From positions 1-55,942 of the forward strand of contig JAKFVA010000018.1 of NCBI GenBank assembly GCA_021732385.1: a DNA stretch of 55,942 bases, read 5' to 3'. Under the pieces are notes generated by a model. It saw only the letters and a list, made by a program, of their open reading frames with translations. It had not been told where the DNA came from and searched no databases. The position numbers and the translations under genes were made by a program. Positions within the stretch are counted from its first letter, which is position 1; every line of letters starts with the position of its first letter. The stretch comes from Burkholderiales bacterium (GTDB taxonomy: Bacteria > Pseudomonadota > Gammaproteobacteria > Burkholderiales > Burkholderiaceae_C). Positions 18,480-27,983 of the stretch are shown here, one piece after another.

Positions 18480-21400
18480 ATGAATCAAATCCCTCCTGCC
18501 CCATCCCGTTTGCTCCTGCTGGGCGCCGGCGCTGCGCGCATGTTGTGGTGGTTGTTGGTGGCGGCATCGTTATTGACGGCTTTGGCCTGGGGTGCACTGC
18601 ACGGCTGGATTGTGCCGCGAATTGCAGATTACCGCCCGGCGCTCGAAGCCAAGGTTAGCCAGGCGTTAGGCGCGCCAGTGCGTATTGGCGCCATCCGGGC
18701 CTATTCCAGCGGATTTATCCCTTCTTTTGAGCTGCGAGAGGTGCGTTTGCTTGATGGCCAGGGCCGTGATGCGCTCCGTTTGGCCCGTGTGGTGGCAGCG
18801 GTCTCGCCGCGCTCGTTGTGGAGTCTGGGGTTTGAGCAACTCTACATTGACCAGCCTGAACTGGATATCCGCCGCGCCGCTGATGGCCGCATCACGATTG
18901 CAGGCCTGGATTTTTCAAGTGCACAGGGCCAGGACAACCGCGCTGCCGACTGGTTTTTCTCGCAATCCGAGTTAGTCATCCACAACGGCACGGTGCGCTG
19001 GACCGACGAGCAGCGCGCCGCAGCCCCCCTGGCCTTGCGTGAAGTCAGCTTTGTTGCGCGAAACAGCGTGCGCCGTCATGCCCTGCGCTTGCAAGCCACG
19101 CCGCCTGCGCAATGGGGTGGGCCGTTCAGCGTATCTGCGCTGTTTCGCCAGCCGTTGCTGTCGGCCGATGCCGGGCGCTGGCAAGACTGGAGCGGCACGG
19201 TGTTTGCCGACTTTGCCCGCGTCGATGTGTCGCAATTGCAGCGCTACGTCAATGTCGGCTTTGAGCTGACCGAGGGTCAGGGGGCATTGCGCGCCTGGGC
19301 CGAGGTGCGCAAAGGCGAGGTAGTCAACGCTAGTGCCGATGTTGCACTAACTGGCGTTCTAGCCCGGCTCAAGCCTGACTTAGCCCCCTTGGGCTTACGC
19401 AACATCACTGGCCGGTTGGCCGGACGGCTGCTACCGGGCGGCTTTGAATTTTCCACCCAGGCTTTGCAGTTTGACACCAACGAAGGCCTGCGCTGGCCAG
19501 GCGGTAATGTGTTTGTCAGCTATGTTGATACAACAGCATCTGCTGGCAATGCCAAAGGGGAGCTGCGCGCTGACCGGCTGGACTTGCAGGCACTGGCGCA
19601 AATTGCCAATCGCTTGCCTCTGGGCACGGCCACCCACGCGGCGCTGCTGGCGCATGCGCCCAAAGGCCAGATTGAAACCCTGGAGGCGAGTTGGCAGGGC
19701 AAGTTGATTGACTTAAAGCAATACGCAGTTAAGGGCCGTGTCGCGGCTCTGGAGCTGGCCGCCCAGGCTTCGGGTACGCCGGGTGTGAAGGGGCTGAACC
19801 TGGATTTTTCGGCCACCCAGGTGGGCGGGCAGGCCAAGATTTTGCTTAAAAGCGGCAGCATCGAGCTGCCCGGCATTTTGAGCGATCCAGTCACAGCGTT
19901 TGATGAGATTGCTGCCAACGCCACCTGGCAAATCAGTGGCAAGGCGCTGTCTGCCGAAATAAAGCAGCTGAAGTTTGCCAATGCCGATACCCAGGGCACG
20001 GGCGACGTGCGTTGGCAAACCAGTGACCCTTCGACCTCATCGAGCCGCTCGCGTTTTCCCGGCATTCTGGATGCACAGGTGCAGCTTAGCCGGGGTGACG
20101 CCAAGCGCGTCCACCACTACTTGCCCACCACCATGTCGCAAGAGGTGCGCGACTATGTGCGCGATGCCATTGTTCAGGGCGATTTGAACCTGGTGAAGTT
20201 CCGGTTGAAGGGCGACATTAACGACATGCCCGCCGCCCCTGGTAGACCAGTGGAGTTTTATATTTCGGCGCAGGCCCAGAACGTGATTTACAACTACGCG
20301 CCCAACCCCTTGCCTGGTGCGCCAACGGGTGACCCGCTGCTAGCATGGCCCGCACTGGCCCAGTTGTCAGGCGAACTGGTGTTTAACGGCAACCTGATGC
20401 AGATCAAAGGAGCCAGCGGCAGATTCAACGCGGCGCCCGCCGTGCAAATTAGCCGCTTGGAGGCGCAGATTGCCGACCTGAGCAAAACTACGGTAGTCGA
20501 GGTCAGCGCAGACGGGCGCGGCCCGTTGGCCGATACATTCCGCTTAGTGCTGCAGTCGCCGTTGCAAAACAAATTGGGCGCGGCACTCAACCGCGCCAAC
20601 CTGGGCGGCAATGCCGACTACAAACTCCAGCTTAGTCTGCCTATCCGTAACATCGACAAAACCCGGGTACTGGGCACCGTCCAGCTGGCGGGCAACGATG
20701 CACAAATGACGCCTGAAACACCCGTTTTCACGCGCGCCCGCGGCGCTCTTTTGTTTACTGAAAACGGTATGGTGCTGGCCGGCATGCAAGCCCGCGCGTT
20801 GGGCGGCGATGTCCGGCTGGAAGGTGGTAGCCGGGCCGTGCTGGGTCCAGCGGCTTTTGCTGCTTTGTTGCAACCGGGCACGCCAGTTGCGCCTGGTGGC
20901 CCGGTAGCCAACGAGGCAACGCTGGCGTTTCGGGCGCAAGGCACAGTAACTGCCGATGGATTGCGCGCCGCCAGCGAACTGGCGCTGGTTTCGCAACTGG
21001 CCCGCTATGCCACGGGTAGCACCAACTACAGCACTTGGTTTGCGTTTCGTCAGGGACTACCCGAAGTTGCTGTCGCCACCAACCTGCAAGGCATGGCGTT
21101 GAGCCTGCCAGCGCCCTTTGGCAAAGTCGCCGAGACGGTGTTGCCAGTGCGCTATGACAATTTGCTGGTACGCGAATCGCTGCAAGCCAATGCGGCAGGT
21201 GTGGTACGCCCGCAAGATGAAATTGTGTTGGTAGTGGACCGCCTTGCGTCGGCGCGTTACCTGCGCGATGTGTCCGGGCGCGAACCCCGGGTATTGCGCG
21301 GCCAGATCGACGTGGGTTTGCAGCCCGGCGAGGCTAGCGTGCCAGTTAGCCAGGAGATTGTGGCCAACATCAGCCAGCCAAGTCTTGATGCCGATGCCTG

Positions 21401-22727
21401 GCTGGCGGTGTTTGCGAGCATCACTGACGCCAATGCCGCGTCAAACAAGGCCGCGGCGGTAACCAGGGGCCAGCCCGTAGCGGTGATTGCAGCCGATGCC
21501 GCGCTGTCGTATTTACCAACCCGGCTGGCGATTCGGGCACGCCAGTTTAGTGTTGACAACCGCAAACTGAACAACCTGGTCGTAGGTGGCTCGCGCGAAG
21601 GCCCAGTCTGGCGTGCCAATCTGGATGCCAACGAGCTTAGCGGCTACCTGGAATACCGTCCGTCATCGGCCAACAATGCCGGGCGCGTGTATGCCCGCCT
21701 GGCGCGTTTAACGGTGGCGCCGGCCAGCGTCAATGATGTCGACGCCTTGCTTGACCAACAGCCGGCCAGTATTCCGGCGCTGGACATCGTGGTTGAAGAC
21801 CTGGAGCTGCGTGGAAAAAAACTTGGCCGCATCGAAATCGAGGCTGTTAACCAGAGCCGGCGCAGCGCTGCGGATGTGGGCACCGCACTGGGCGACAACC
21901 TGCGGGAGTGGCGGGTCAACAAATTCAACCTCACCTTGCCCGAGGCTAAGCTGGTGGCCAGCGGCAACTGGACGATGCGCGGCGCATTGCTGCCTGCTGG
22001 CAGCACAGCCGCGGCTAGTACGCCTTTGGCTGCGCTAACAGCAGCAGGCCAAGGCGAGCAACGGCGCACCATCATGAACTTCAAGCTCGACATTACGGAT
22101 TCGGGCAAATTGCTTGAGCGCCTGGGCACCAAAGGGGCAATTCGTGGTGGCGCTGGCACGCTGCAAGGCCAAGTGGGCTGGCTCGGTTCACCGTTTGGCC
22201 TGGATTACCCCAGCCTAACCGGGCAATTCAGTGTCAATATGGCGCGTGGGCAGTTTTTGCAGGCCGACCCCGGCCTGGCCAAGCTGTTGGGCGTGCTCAG
22301 CCTGCAATCGCTGCCGCGTCGGCTGGCGCTGGACTTTCGCGATGTTTTCAGCGAAGGCTTTGCCTTTGACTTTGTCCGCGGCGACGTGGCGATCGACCGC
22401 GGTCTGGCCAGCACCAACAACCTGCAGATGAAGGGCGTGACAGCCGCTGTATTGATGGAAGGTTCAGCCGACATCGCGCGCGAAACTCAGGACCTCACTG
22501 CGGTAGTGGTGCCTGAGATAAATGCTGGAACGGCCTCGCTGATCACCACTATCATCAACCCGGCAGTGGGTGTGGGCAGCTTTTTGGCGCAGTTGTTTTT
22601 TCGCCAGCCGCTGATCGAGGCGGCCACCCAGCAGTTTCACATTACCGGCACCTGGGCTGACCCCAAGGTAGTCAAGGTAGAGCGCCGCGCAGCCGCACAA
22701 GAGCCCAAAGGACAGGCCGACCCATGA
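18480..22727 (+). CDS. yhdP: YhdP-family AsmA-like envelope protein
   Basis: 1415 residues from the ATG at 18480; the frame is open further upstream into glnE but lacks similarity. A single N-terminal membrane segment (about residues 20-43) precedes a huge periplasmic part rich in beta strands, and the C-terminal AsmA-like region has LRLALDFRDVF-type and GRGQFLQADPG-like elements (ARGQFLQADPGLAKLLGVLS). YhdP and TamB relatives form long grooves thought to carry phospholipids from inner to outer membrane. The stop overlaps the nitrilase ATG by four bases, starting a tightly packed run with a two-component system. Confidence 0.88.
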   Translation: MNQIPPAPSRLLLLGAGAARMLWWLLVAASLLTALAWGALHGWIVPRIADYRPALEAKVSQALGAPVRIGAIRAYSSGFIPSFELREVRLLDGQGRDALRLARVVAAVSPRSLWSLGFEQLYIDQPELDIRRAADGRITIAGLDFSSAQGQDNRAADWFFSQSELVIHNGTVRWTDEQRAAAPLALREVSFVARNSVRRHALRLQATPPAQWGGPFSVSALFRQPLLSADAGRWQDWSGTVFADFARVDVSQLQRYVNVGFELTEGQGALRAWAEVRKGEVVNASADVALTGVLARLKPDLAPLGLRNITGRLAGRLLPGGFEFSTQALQFDTNEGLRWPGGNVFVSYVDTTASAGNAKGELRADRLDLQALAQIANRLPLGTATHAALLAHAPKGQIETLEASWQGKLIDLKQYAVKGRVAALELAAQASGTPGVKGLNLDFSATQVGGQAKILLKSGSIELPGILSDPVTAFDEIAANATWQISGKALSAEIKQLKFANADTQGTGDVRWQTSDPSTSSSRSRFPGILDAQVQLSRGDAKRVHHYLPTTMSQEVRDYVRDAIVQGDLNLVKFRLKGDINDMPAAPGRPVEFYISAQAQNVIYNYAPNPLPGAPTGDPLLAWPALAQLSGELVFNGNLMQIKGASGRFNAAPAVQISRLEAQIADLSKTTVVEVSADGRGPLADTFRLVLQSPLQNKLGAALNRANLGGNADYKLQLSLPIRNIDKTRVLGTVQLAGNDAQMTPETPVFTRARGALLFTENGMVLAGMQARALGGDVRLEGGSRAVLGPAAFAALLQPGTPVAPGGPVANEATLAFRAQGTVTADGLRAASELALVSQLARYATGSTNYSTWFAFRQGLPEVAVATNLQGMALSLPAPFGKVAETVLPVRYDNLLVRESLQANAAGVVRPQDEIVLVVDRLASARYLRDVSGREPRVLRGQIDVGLQPGEASVPVSQEIVANISQPSLDADAWLAVFASITDANAASNKAAAVTRGQPVAVIAADAALSYLPTRLAIRARQFSVDNRKLNNLVVGGSREGPVWRANLDANELSGYLEYRPSSANNAGRVYARLARLTVAPASVNDVDALLDQQPASIPALDIVVEDLELRGKKLGRIEIEAVNQSRRSAADVGTALGDNLREWRVNKFNLTLPEAKLVASGNWTMRGALLPAGSTAAASTPLAALTAAGQGEQRRTIMNFKLDITDSGKLLERLGTKGAIRGGAGTLQGQVGWLGSPFGLDYPSLTGQFSVNMARGQFLQADPGLAKLLGVLSLQSLPRRLALDFRDVFSEGFAFDFVRGDVAIDRGLASTNNLQMKGVTAAVLMEGSADIARETQDLTAVVVPEINAGTASLITTIINPAVGVGSFLAQLFFRQPLIEAATQQFHITGTWADPKVVKVERRAAAQEPKGQADP

Positions 22728-23539
22728 AAGTTGCCGCCATTCAAATGGTCTCGGGTACCAGTATCAGCGCCAATCTGGCCGCTGCCCATACGCTGCTGGC
22801 GCAGGCTGCACAAGCGGGCGCTGAGCTGGCGGTATTGCCCGAGTATTTTTGCCTGCTTGGCCACAAAGATACCGACAAGGTGCATTTGCGCGAGCCTGCA
22901 GGGCAGGGCCAGGTGCAAGATTTTTTGTCGGCTACCGCACGCGAGCTCGGGCTTTGGTTGGTTGGCGGCACCGTGCCGTTGGCAACGGCCGATTCAAGCC
23001 GTGTACGCAACAGCAGCCTGGCCTACGCGCCCAGCGGCGACTTAGTGGCGCGCTACGACAAGATTCACCTGTTTCGCTTTGACAACGGTGTCGAGCGTTA
23101 CGACGAATCGCGCGTACTGGAGCGCGGCGAGGTGCCAGTCTGGTTTGACATGCCCGCGCGCAGCGGCCAGAGCTGGCGCATTGCCCTGAGTGTCTGTTAC
23201 GACTTGCGCTTTCCCGAACTGTACCGCGGCTATGCCAGCCAGGGCGCGCAGGTGCTGCTTGTGCCCAGCGCCTTTACCCACACCACGGGCCAGCAGCACT
23301 GGGAGGTGCTGCTGCGTGCGCGCGCCATTGAAAATCTGGCCTACGTCATCGCCCCGGCCCAAGGAGGCACCCATGAAAACGGTCGCCAGACATGGGGCCA
23401 GTCGCTGGTGGCGGGGCCTTGGGGTGAGTTGCTGGCGCAGCAATCTAGCGGCCCGGGTGTGGTGCTGGCCGAGTTGGACTGGCACTATTTGCAGCAATGC
23501 CGCCAAAACCTGCCGGCGCTGGCGCACCGGGTGTTGTGA
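22724..23539 (+). CDS. nitrilase-superfamily carbon-nitrogen hydrolase (Nit1-like)
   Basis: 271 residues with the full catalytic triad of the superfamily: Glu40 (LPEYF), Lys113 (YDKIHLF) and Cys158 (SVCYDLRFPELYR). The last segment and the start MKVAAIQMVSG place it in the Nit1/YbeM branch, whose characterised members hydrolyse deaminated glutathione, a repair reaction. In Burkholderiales the gene commonly follows yhdP. The start overlaps the yhdP stop (ATGA) and its own stop overlaps the GTG start of the histidine kinase (GTGA), so translation of the three is probably linked. Confidence 0.92.
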   Translation: MKVAAIQMVSGTSISANLAAAHTLLAQAAQAGAELAVLPEYFCLLGHKDTDKVHLREPAGQGQVQDFLSATARELGLWLVGGTVPLATADSSRVRNSSLAYAPSGDLVARYDKIHLFRFDNGVERYDESRVLERGEVPVWFDMPARSGQSWRIALSVCYDLRFPELYRGYASQGAQVLLVPSAFTHTTGQQHWEVLLRARAIENLAYVIAPAQGGTHENGRQTWGQSLVAGPWGELLAQQSSGPGVVLAELDWHYLQQCRQNLPALAHRVL

Positions 23540-25737
23540 AGGTGCTGGTACGCGGCCTGTCTCGGCTTAAGGCCACGCGCTTTTGGCCCGCCTCGCCTGC
23601 GGCTTTGCGCCGCTGGACGCTTTGGTTATGCATGCTGGCTTTGCTGTCGGCCTTGCTGGTGCTGCTGGTTTGGCTGGCGCGCCGTTTTGATGCCGATCAG
23701 ATCCAGACCCAGGTTGAGCGCGACGCGCAAGCGGCTGTAAGCGACATCCGTTTGGCGCTGTCGCGCAATGCGCAAACCTTGCAGGCGTTGCACAACAGCG
23801 AGCAGCCCGGCGCGACAGCCTGGACGGCGAGCGCCGCCCGCTTGCTGCGCGAGCAGCGCGAGTGGCTGCGGCTTGAGTGGCGCAACCCCCAACTGCAAAC
23901 CCTGGCGCAAGCCGACAGCCCCTATCAATTGCCAGTGTTTCAGCGGCTTGGCCGCGCCAACACCCAGGCCGACGTGGCGTTAGCCTGCGCCGCTGCCAGC
24001 CGCCGCACTGGGCCGGCTTACGGCCCCAGCTACTACGTGCCGCTGGCTGACGGCATGGGTCTGGAGGTGATGGAGCTTTGCCTGCCGCTGCTGGTGGCCA
24101 GCCCCAAGGGCACGCAAATCAGCGGCTACTACATTGCCAGCTACTCCTTGCGCCAGGTGCTCACCGAAATGGTCGGCAAGCAACTGACGCGCAACCAGGA
24201 GCTGTCGTTCACCGAGGCCGATGGCGCGCGGCTGGCGGTCATTGGCAGCCTGGAGCGCCAGTCCAACGCCTTTACCGCTCGGCAGTTGCTGGATTTGCCG
24301 GGCAACACACTGGTGCTGCGCCTGCAAAGCTGGCGCGGCGCACCCAGCTTGTTTCCCAACGTGCTGACTGCGCTGGTCAGCGCGCTGGTGGTGGCGCTGC
24401 TGGCGGTGTTGGTCCTGTTGGCGCGCGACATGCGCCGCCGCCTGAAGGTCGAGCATGAACTCGCCGACGCGCTGGCTTTTCGCAAGGCCATGGAAGACTC
24501 GCTGGTTACTGGCTTGCGCGCGCGCGACCTGCAGGGCCGCATCACCTACGTCAACCCGGCGTTTTGCCAGATGGTCGGCTTTGCGCCTGACGAACTGCTG
24601 GGCCACAGCGCGCCAGCGCCCTATTGGCCGCCCGAGTTCATGGGCGAATACCAGCAGCGCCAAGCGGTGCGACTGGCCGGCCATGCGCCGCCGCGCGAGG
24701 GCCATGAGTCGGTTTTCATGCGCAAGGACGGCAGCCGTTTCCCGGTGCTGATTATTGAAGCCCCCCTGATCAATGCCCTGGGCAAGCAAACTGGCTGGAT
24801 GAGTGCGTTTTTGGACATCAGCGAGCAGCGCCGCATGGAAGACCTGGCACGCGCTACGCAAGAGCGCTTGCAGGCCACGGCGCGGCTGGCCACCGTGGGC
24901 GAGATGGCCAGCCTGCTCAGCCACGAGCTGAACCAGCCGCTGGCCTCCATTGCCAGCTACGCCCACGGCGCCATGAATGTGCTGCAGCCGCCAGCGTTAT
25001 TGGCCTCTGCGGCGGTTGACCCTGACATGAGCGAGGCGCTGCAAGTGGCGCTGCGGCGCATTGCCCAGCAGGCCGAGCGCGCGGGCAAAGTCATTGCCAG
25101 CGTGCAAGATTTGGTGCGCCGCCGCGAGCGGCCCCGCGCTGCAGTGGCACCACCGGATTTGCTGGCCACCATCATGCCGCTGGTGAGCTTGCAGGCGCGC
25201 AAGCTGCGTGTGCGCGTGCAAACTGATATGCCCGCCGATTTGCCGCCATTGTGGTGCGACCGCACGCTGGTTGAGCAGGTGCTGCTGAACCTGGCGCGCA
25301 ATGCCATGCAGGCGATGGATGAGCCCGCGGCGTATGCCAGCCGTGAGCGCGTGCTGGGCCTGGCAGTGGCCTACCAGCCGCTGCCAAGCCAAGCGCGCAG
25401 ACCGGCACAGGCGAACAGTAGCGCAGTGGCAGCGCCTGCCTTGCTGGGCTGGATGGTGTTTGCCGTCAGCGATACAGGCCCTGGCATTGCCGATGCCGTG
25501 GCCAGCCAGCTCTACACGCCGTTTTTCACCACCAAGTCCGAAGGCATGGGCCTGGGCCTGGCGCTATGCCGCAGTGTGGTGGAGCAGCACGGTGGCGCGC
25601 TCGAATTTGACTCGCGCCCCGGCCTAGGCACCACCTTTCGCTTTACCTTACCCGTTCATGCGGCGGGCCATCTGCCCATTGATTTACCAGCGCAGTTGCC
25701 GCCGGGCGCTGTAAATTCAGTCTTAACTTCGGGCTGA
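23536..25737 (+). CDS. membrane sensor histidine kinase with PAS domain
   Basis: 733 residues from the GTG at 23536, which overlaps the nitrilase stop; an in-frame ATG at 23497 lies inside that gene. Membrane segments are at about 27-47 and 275-296, enclosing a periplasmic sensor domain of roughly 225 residues. A PAS domain follows (ITYVNPAFCQMVGFAPDELLG), then the phosphoacceptor SHELNQPLASI with His463, and the ATPase motifs NLARNAMQAM, DTGPGI and GMGLGLALCRS. The HELNQPL form is of the FixL/DctB class. Its partner is the response regulator five bases downstream. The signal is unknown; envelope or C4-type ligands are possible. Confidence 0.92.
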   Translation: MKVLVRGLSRLKATRFWPASPAALRRWTLWLCMLALLSALLVLLVWLARRFDADQIQTQVERDAQAAVSDIRLALSRNAQTLQALHNSEQPGATAWTASAARLLREQREWLRLEWRNPQLQTLAQADSPYQLPVFQRLGRANTQADVALACAAASRRTGPAYGPSYYVPLADGMGLEVMELCLPLLVASPKGTQISGYYIASYSLRQVLTEMVGKQLTRNQELSFTEADGARLAVIGSLERQSNAFTARQLLDLPGNTLVLRLQSWRGAPSLFPNVLTALVSALVVALLAVLVLLARDMRRRLKVEHELADALAFRKAMEDSLVTGLRARDLQGRITYVNPAFCQMVGFAPDELLGHSAPAPYWPPEFMGEYQQRQAVRLAGHAPPREGHESVFMRKDGSRFPVLIIEAPLINALGKQTGWMSAFLDISEQRRMEDLARATQERLQATARLATVGEMASLLSHELNQPLASIASYAHGAMNVLQPPALLASAAVDPDMSEALQVALRRIAQQAERAGKVIASVQDLVRRRERPRAAVAPPDLLATIMPLVSLQARKLRVRVQTDMPADLPPLWCDRTLVEQVLLNLARNAMQAMDEPAAYASRERVLGLAVAYQPLPSQARRPAQANSSAVAAPALLGWMVFAVSDTGPGIADAVASQLYTPFFTTKSEGMGLGLALCRSVVEQHGGALEFDSRPGLGTTFRFTLPVHAAGHLPIDLPAQLPPGAVNSVLTSG

Positions 25738-25741
25738 CCGC

Positions 25742-26377
25742 ATGCAACCTGTACTTGATGCCTTGGTTTATATCGTTGACGACGACGCGGGTGTGCGTGA
25801 TGCGCTGGCCTGGCTGCTGCGCACGCGCCGCCTGGCCAGCCAGACCTTCCCCAGCGCCGAGGCTTTTACCGCGCTGTTGGGCGATTATTTTGTCCCCCAG
25901 CAACCGGCTTGTGTGCTGCTGGATGTGCGCATGCCCGGCATCAGCGGGCTGGTGCTGTTTGAGCAGTTGCTCACACGTGGCCTCACGCAGCTCATGCCGG
26001 TCATTTTTTTGACGGGCAACGCCGACGTGCCCACAGCTGTGAACGCGGTCAAACGCGGCGCTTTTGATTTTTGCGAAAAACCGTTCTCTGACAACGCGCT
26101 GGTAGACCGCATTGAGCAGGCGGTTGGCTTGTCGGCGCAAACGCTGGAGGGCCTGCACACACGCCGCCGTCTGCAAGCCAGGCTGGATGAGCTGACCATC
26201 CGCGAGCGCGAGGTCATGCAGCGCGTGATTGACGGCCTGCCCAACAAACTGATTGCCGATGCGCTGGACATCAGCATCCGCACGGTGGAAGTGCACCGCG
26301 CCCGCGTTTTTGAAAAAATGGATGTGAAGTCGGCCGTTGAGCTGGCAAACAAGTTGCGCGGCCTTCAAGATCTGTAA
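25742..26377 (+). CDS. FixJ/LuxR-type response regulator
   Basis: 211 residues. The receiver domain (about 9-125) has the acidic pair DDD near residue 14, the phosphoacceptor Asp61 (LLDVRMPG), and the conserved Lys in FCEKPF. A linker helix leads to a LuxR-type helix-turn-helix from about 148, with LTIREREVMQRVIDGLPNK and SIRTVEVHRARVFEKM. It should be phosphorylated by the adjacent kinase and bind DNA as a dimer, like FixJ or TodT. Target genes cannot be told from sequence. Its stop codon abuts the inverted-repeat element at 26376-26584. Confidence 0.93.
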   Translation: MQPVLDALVYIVDDDAGVRDALAWLLRTRRLASQTFPSAEAFTALLGDYFVPQQPACVLLDVRMPGISGLVLFEQLLTRGLTQLMPVIFLTGNADVPTAVNAVKRGAFDFCEKPFSDNALVDRIEQAVGLSAQTLEGLHTRRRLQARLDELTIREREVMQRVIDGLPNKLIADALDISIRTVEVHRARVFEKMDVKSAVELANKLRGLQDL

Positions 26378-26584
26378 ATAGCATAGCGCCACACGCACGT
26401 ATCTATTGGCTTGGTGGAGCTTTCGATGCTAAAAAACGCCCCCTGAAGTGCCCAAAAAGGCGAAAAATCGGGACTTTGCCGCGTCGGCGCCCTGGAAAAG
26501 CAGTTTTAGGCACTTTGAAGGCTGATTTTAGGCATCGTTTATGCCCTCAGACCAATAGAAACGTGCGGGTAGCGCTATGTATTT
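26376..26584. repeat. TIR element copy 2, between convergent genes
   Basis: The left arm at 26376-26400 and the right arm at 26561-26584 are inverted copies of each other with two mismatches and one gap. The right arm read in reverse gives TAGCGCTACCCGCACGT, close to the TAGCGTTACCCGCACG of the 53335 copy. Length is 209 bases. The interior is A-rich with short inverted repeats and no reading frame. It begins inside the stop codon of the response regulator and ends 10 bases before the stop of the small membrane protein gene on the other strand. Confidence 0.72.
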
Positions 26585-26594
26585 AGATGGCTTT

Positions 26595-26765
26595 TCAGCG
26601 GTCGTTGGTGTCATGTTTGGGCGCGGCGCTGGGCGGTGTATCGCCCGAGCCATCTTTTTGTTCTTCAGCCAGTTCGCCGTTTTTGCGGCCTGAAAACATC
26701 GTCCACCAGACAATACCAAGCAGCACCAGCAAGGCGCCCAAGGCTTCAAGCAAAATAAGAGTCAT
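26595..26765 (-). CDS. small single-pass membrane protein
   Basis: 56 residues, MTLILLEALGALLVLLGIVW at the start giving one membrane helix (about 3-23), then a WTMFSGRKNGELAEEQ juxtamembrane stretch and a polar, probably disordered tail ending in HDTNDR. I recall closely similar short proteins (LLEALGALLLLVFIVWWTMFSGR type) in Comamonadaceae, annotated as hypothetical, which supports it being real. The ATG is complementary to 26763-26765 and shares two bases with the mltA ATG on the other strand. Function unknown. A different frame at 26528-26749 on the same strand has no such pattern and is rejected. Confidence 0.72.
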   Translation of the reverse strand: MTLILLEALGALLVLLGIVWWTMFSGRKNGELAEEQKDGSGDTPPSAAPKHDTNDR

Positions 26766-27957
26766 GGTGCGTATTTTGGCGTGGTTTTATTTAGGCGGTG
26801 CAGCCCTGCTGCTGGCGGGTTGCGCCAGTGCACCACCCGGCGCGCCCGAGGCACCGCTGCCTAAGCCGCCCGTCAGCAGCGCGCCGCGTACCGACAGTCC
26901 AGATAGTCGCTTGCCCGGCTTTGACGCCACCTTGCCGTCTGACATCGTGCAGGGCAAAAGTCGCTGGCGTGCTGTGCCTTGGGCCGAGCTGCCCGGTTGG
27001 GGGCAAGACGGCCTGTTTGAGGCCTGGAACGCCTGGCTGCAAAGCTGCGAGCGTCCCGGTCCGGTGTTTGCGCCGCTTTGCGGCGAAGTGCGTCGCCTGA
27101 GTATTGCCAGCAGCTTTGAACAAACCGCTTGGTTGCAGCAGCGCCTGCAACCTTACCGCGTGCAGCCCCTTGATGGCCGTGCCGATGCCGACGGCTTGCT
27201 CACCGCCTACTACGAGCCACTGCTCCAAGCCCAACGCTTCCCATCTGCCACGCACACTGTGCCGCTGTACCGTATACCGCCCGCTTTGCAGCAGGCCCGC
27301 CGCAATGGCCAGCCGTGGTTCACCCGGCAAGAGCTACAAACCCTGTCGCAAGCCCAGGCCCAATTGCGTGGTCACGAGATTGCCTGGCTTGCTGACCCCA
27401 TAGATGCGCTGATTTTGCATATCCAGGGTTCGGGCCGTTTGCGCATTACCGAGGCTGATGGCACGCAAAAACTGGTGCGGCTGGCGTTTGCCGCCACCAA
27501 CGAACAGCCCTATAAAAGCGTAGGCCGCTGGTTGCTTGACCAAGGCGCCACGCGCGATGCCTCGTGGCCTGGCATCAAGGCCTGGTTGGCGCAAAACCCG
27601 CAGCGCAGGGATGAACTGCTGTGGAGCAACCCGCGCGTGGTGTTTTTCCGTGAGGAGTCCGTCGACGTAAGCGCGCGCGGCGTTGACGAGGGGCCGCGCG
27701 GTGCGCAAGGCGTGCCTTTGACGGCAGGCCGCTCAATTGCTGTAGACCCGCAAAGCATCCCGTATGGCACGCCGGTCTGGCTGGCCTCGCCAGGGCCCAC
27801 GCTTGCCTTGCAAAAACTGGTGCTGGCGCAAGATACGGGCAGCGCCATTTTGGGTGCGGTGCGAGCTGACTATTACGTTGGCTCCGGTGTACAGGCCGGG
27901 GAGATAGCTGGGCGGCTCAAGCAGCCGCTGCAACTGTGGGTGCTCTGGCCCAGATAG
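26764..27957 (+). CDS. mltA: membrane-bound lytic murein transglycosylase A
   Basis: 397 residues from the ATG at 26764 (a GTG follows directly and could also serve). The leader has a hydrophobic core and the lipobox LLAGC with Cys20, so it is an outer-membrane lipoprotein. MltA cleaves peptidoglycan with formation of 1,6-anhydromuramyl ends. Family motifs are intact: LTAYYEP, HIQGSGRL, the 3D-domain ending with AQDTGSAILGAVRADYY, whose Asp357 corresponds to the catalytic Asp. The frame is open upstream to 26587 but that part is antisense to the small membrane protein. The start codons of the two divergent genes overlap. Confidence 0.94.
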   Translation: MVRILAWFYLGGAALLLAGCASAPPGAPEAPLPKPPVSSAPRTDSPDSRLPGFDATLPSDIVQGKSRWRAVPWAELPGWGQDGLFEAWNAWLQSCERPGPVFAPLCGEVRRLSIASSFEQTAWLQQRLQPYRVQPLDGRADADGLLTAYYEPLLQAQRFPSATHTVPLYRIPPALQQARRNGQPWFTRQELQTLSQAQAQLRGHEIAWLADPIDALILHIQGSGRLRITEADGTQKLVRLAFAATNEQPYKSVGRWLLDQGATRDASWPGIKAWLAQNPQRRDELLWSNPRVVFFREESVDVSARGVDEGPRGAQGVPLTAGRSIAVDPQSIPYGTPVWLASPGPTLALQKLVLAQDTGSAILGAVRADYYVGSGVQAGEIAGRLKQPLQLWVLWPR

Positions 27958-27983
27958 CAGCGTGGCTTGTCAGCGTCTTCAAA

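Noticed and set aside
23980-24966. 328-codon minus-strand open frame inside the histidine kinase gene
   Set aside because: Antisense shadow of a clear kinase with no recognisable domain and abnormal Gln/His content.
26587-26763. Extended N-terminus of MltA from the ATG at 26587
   Set aside because: The added 59 residues lack a leader, would bury the lipobox signal, and are antisense to the small membrane protein.
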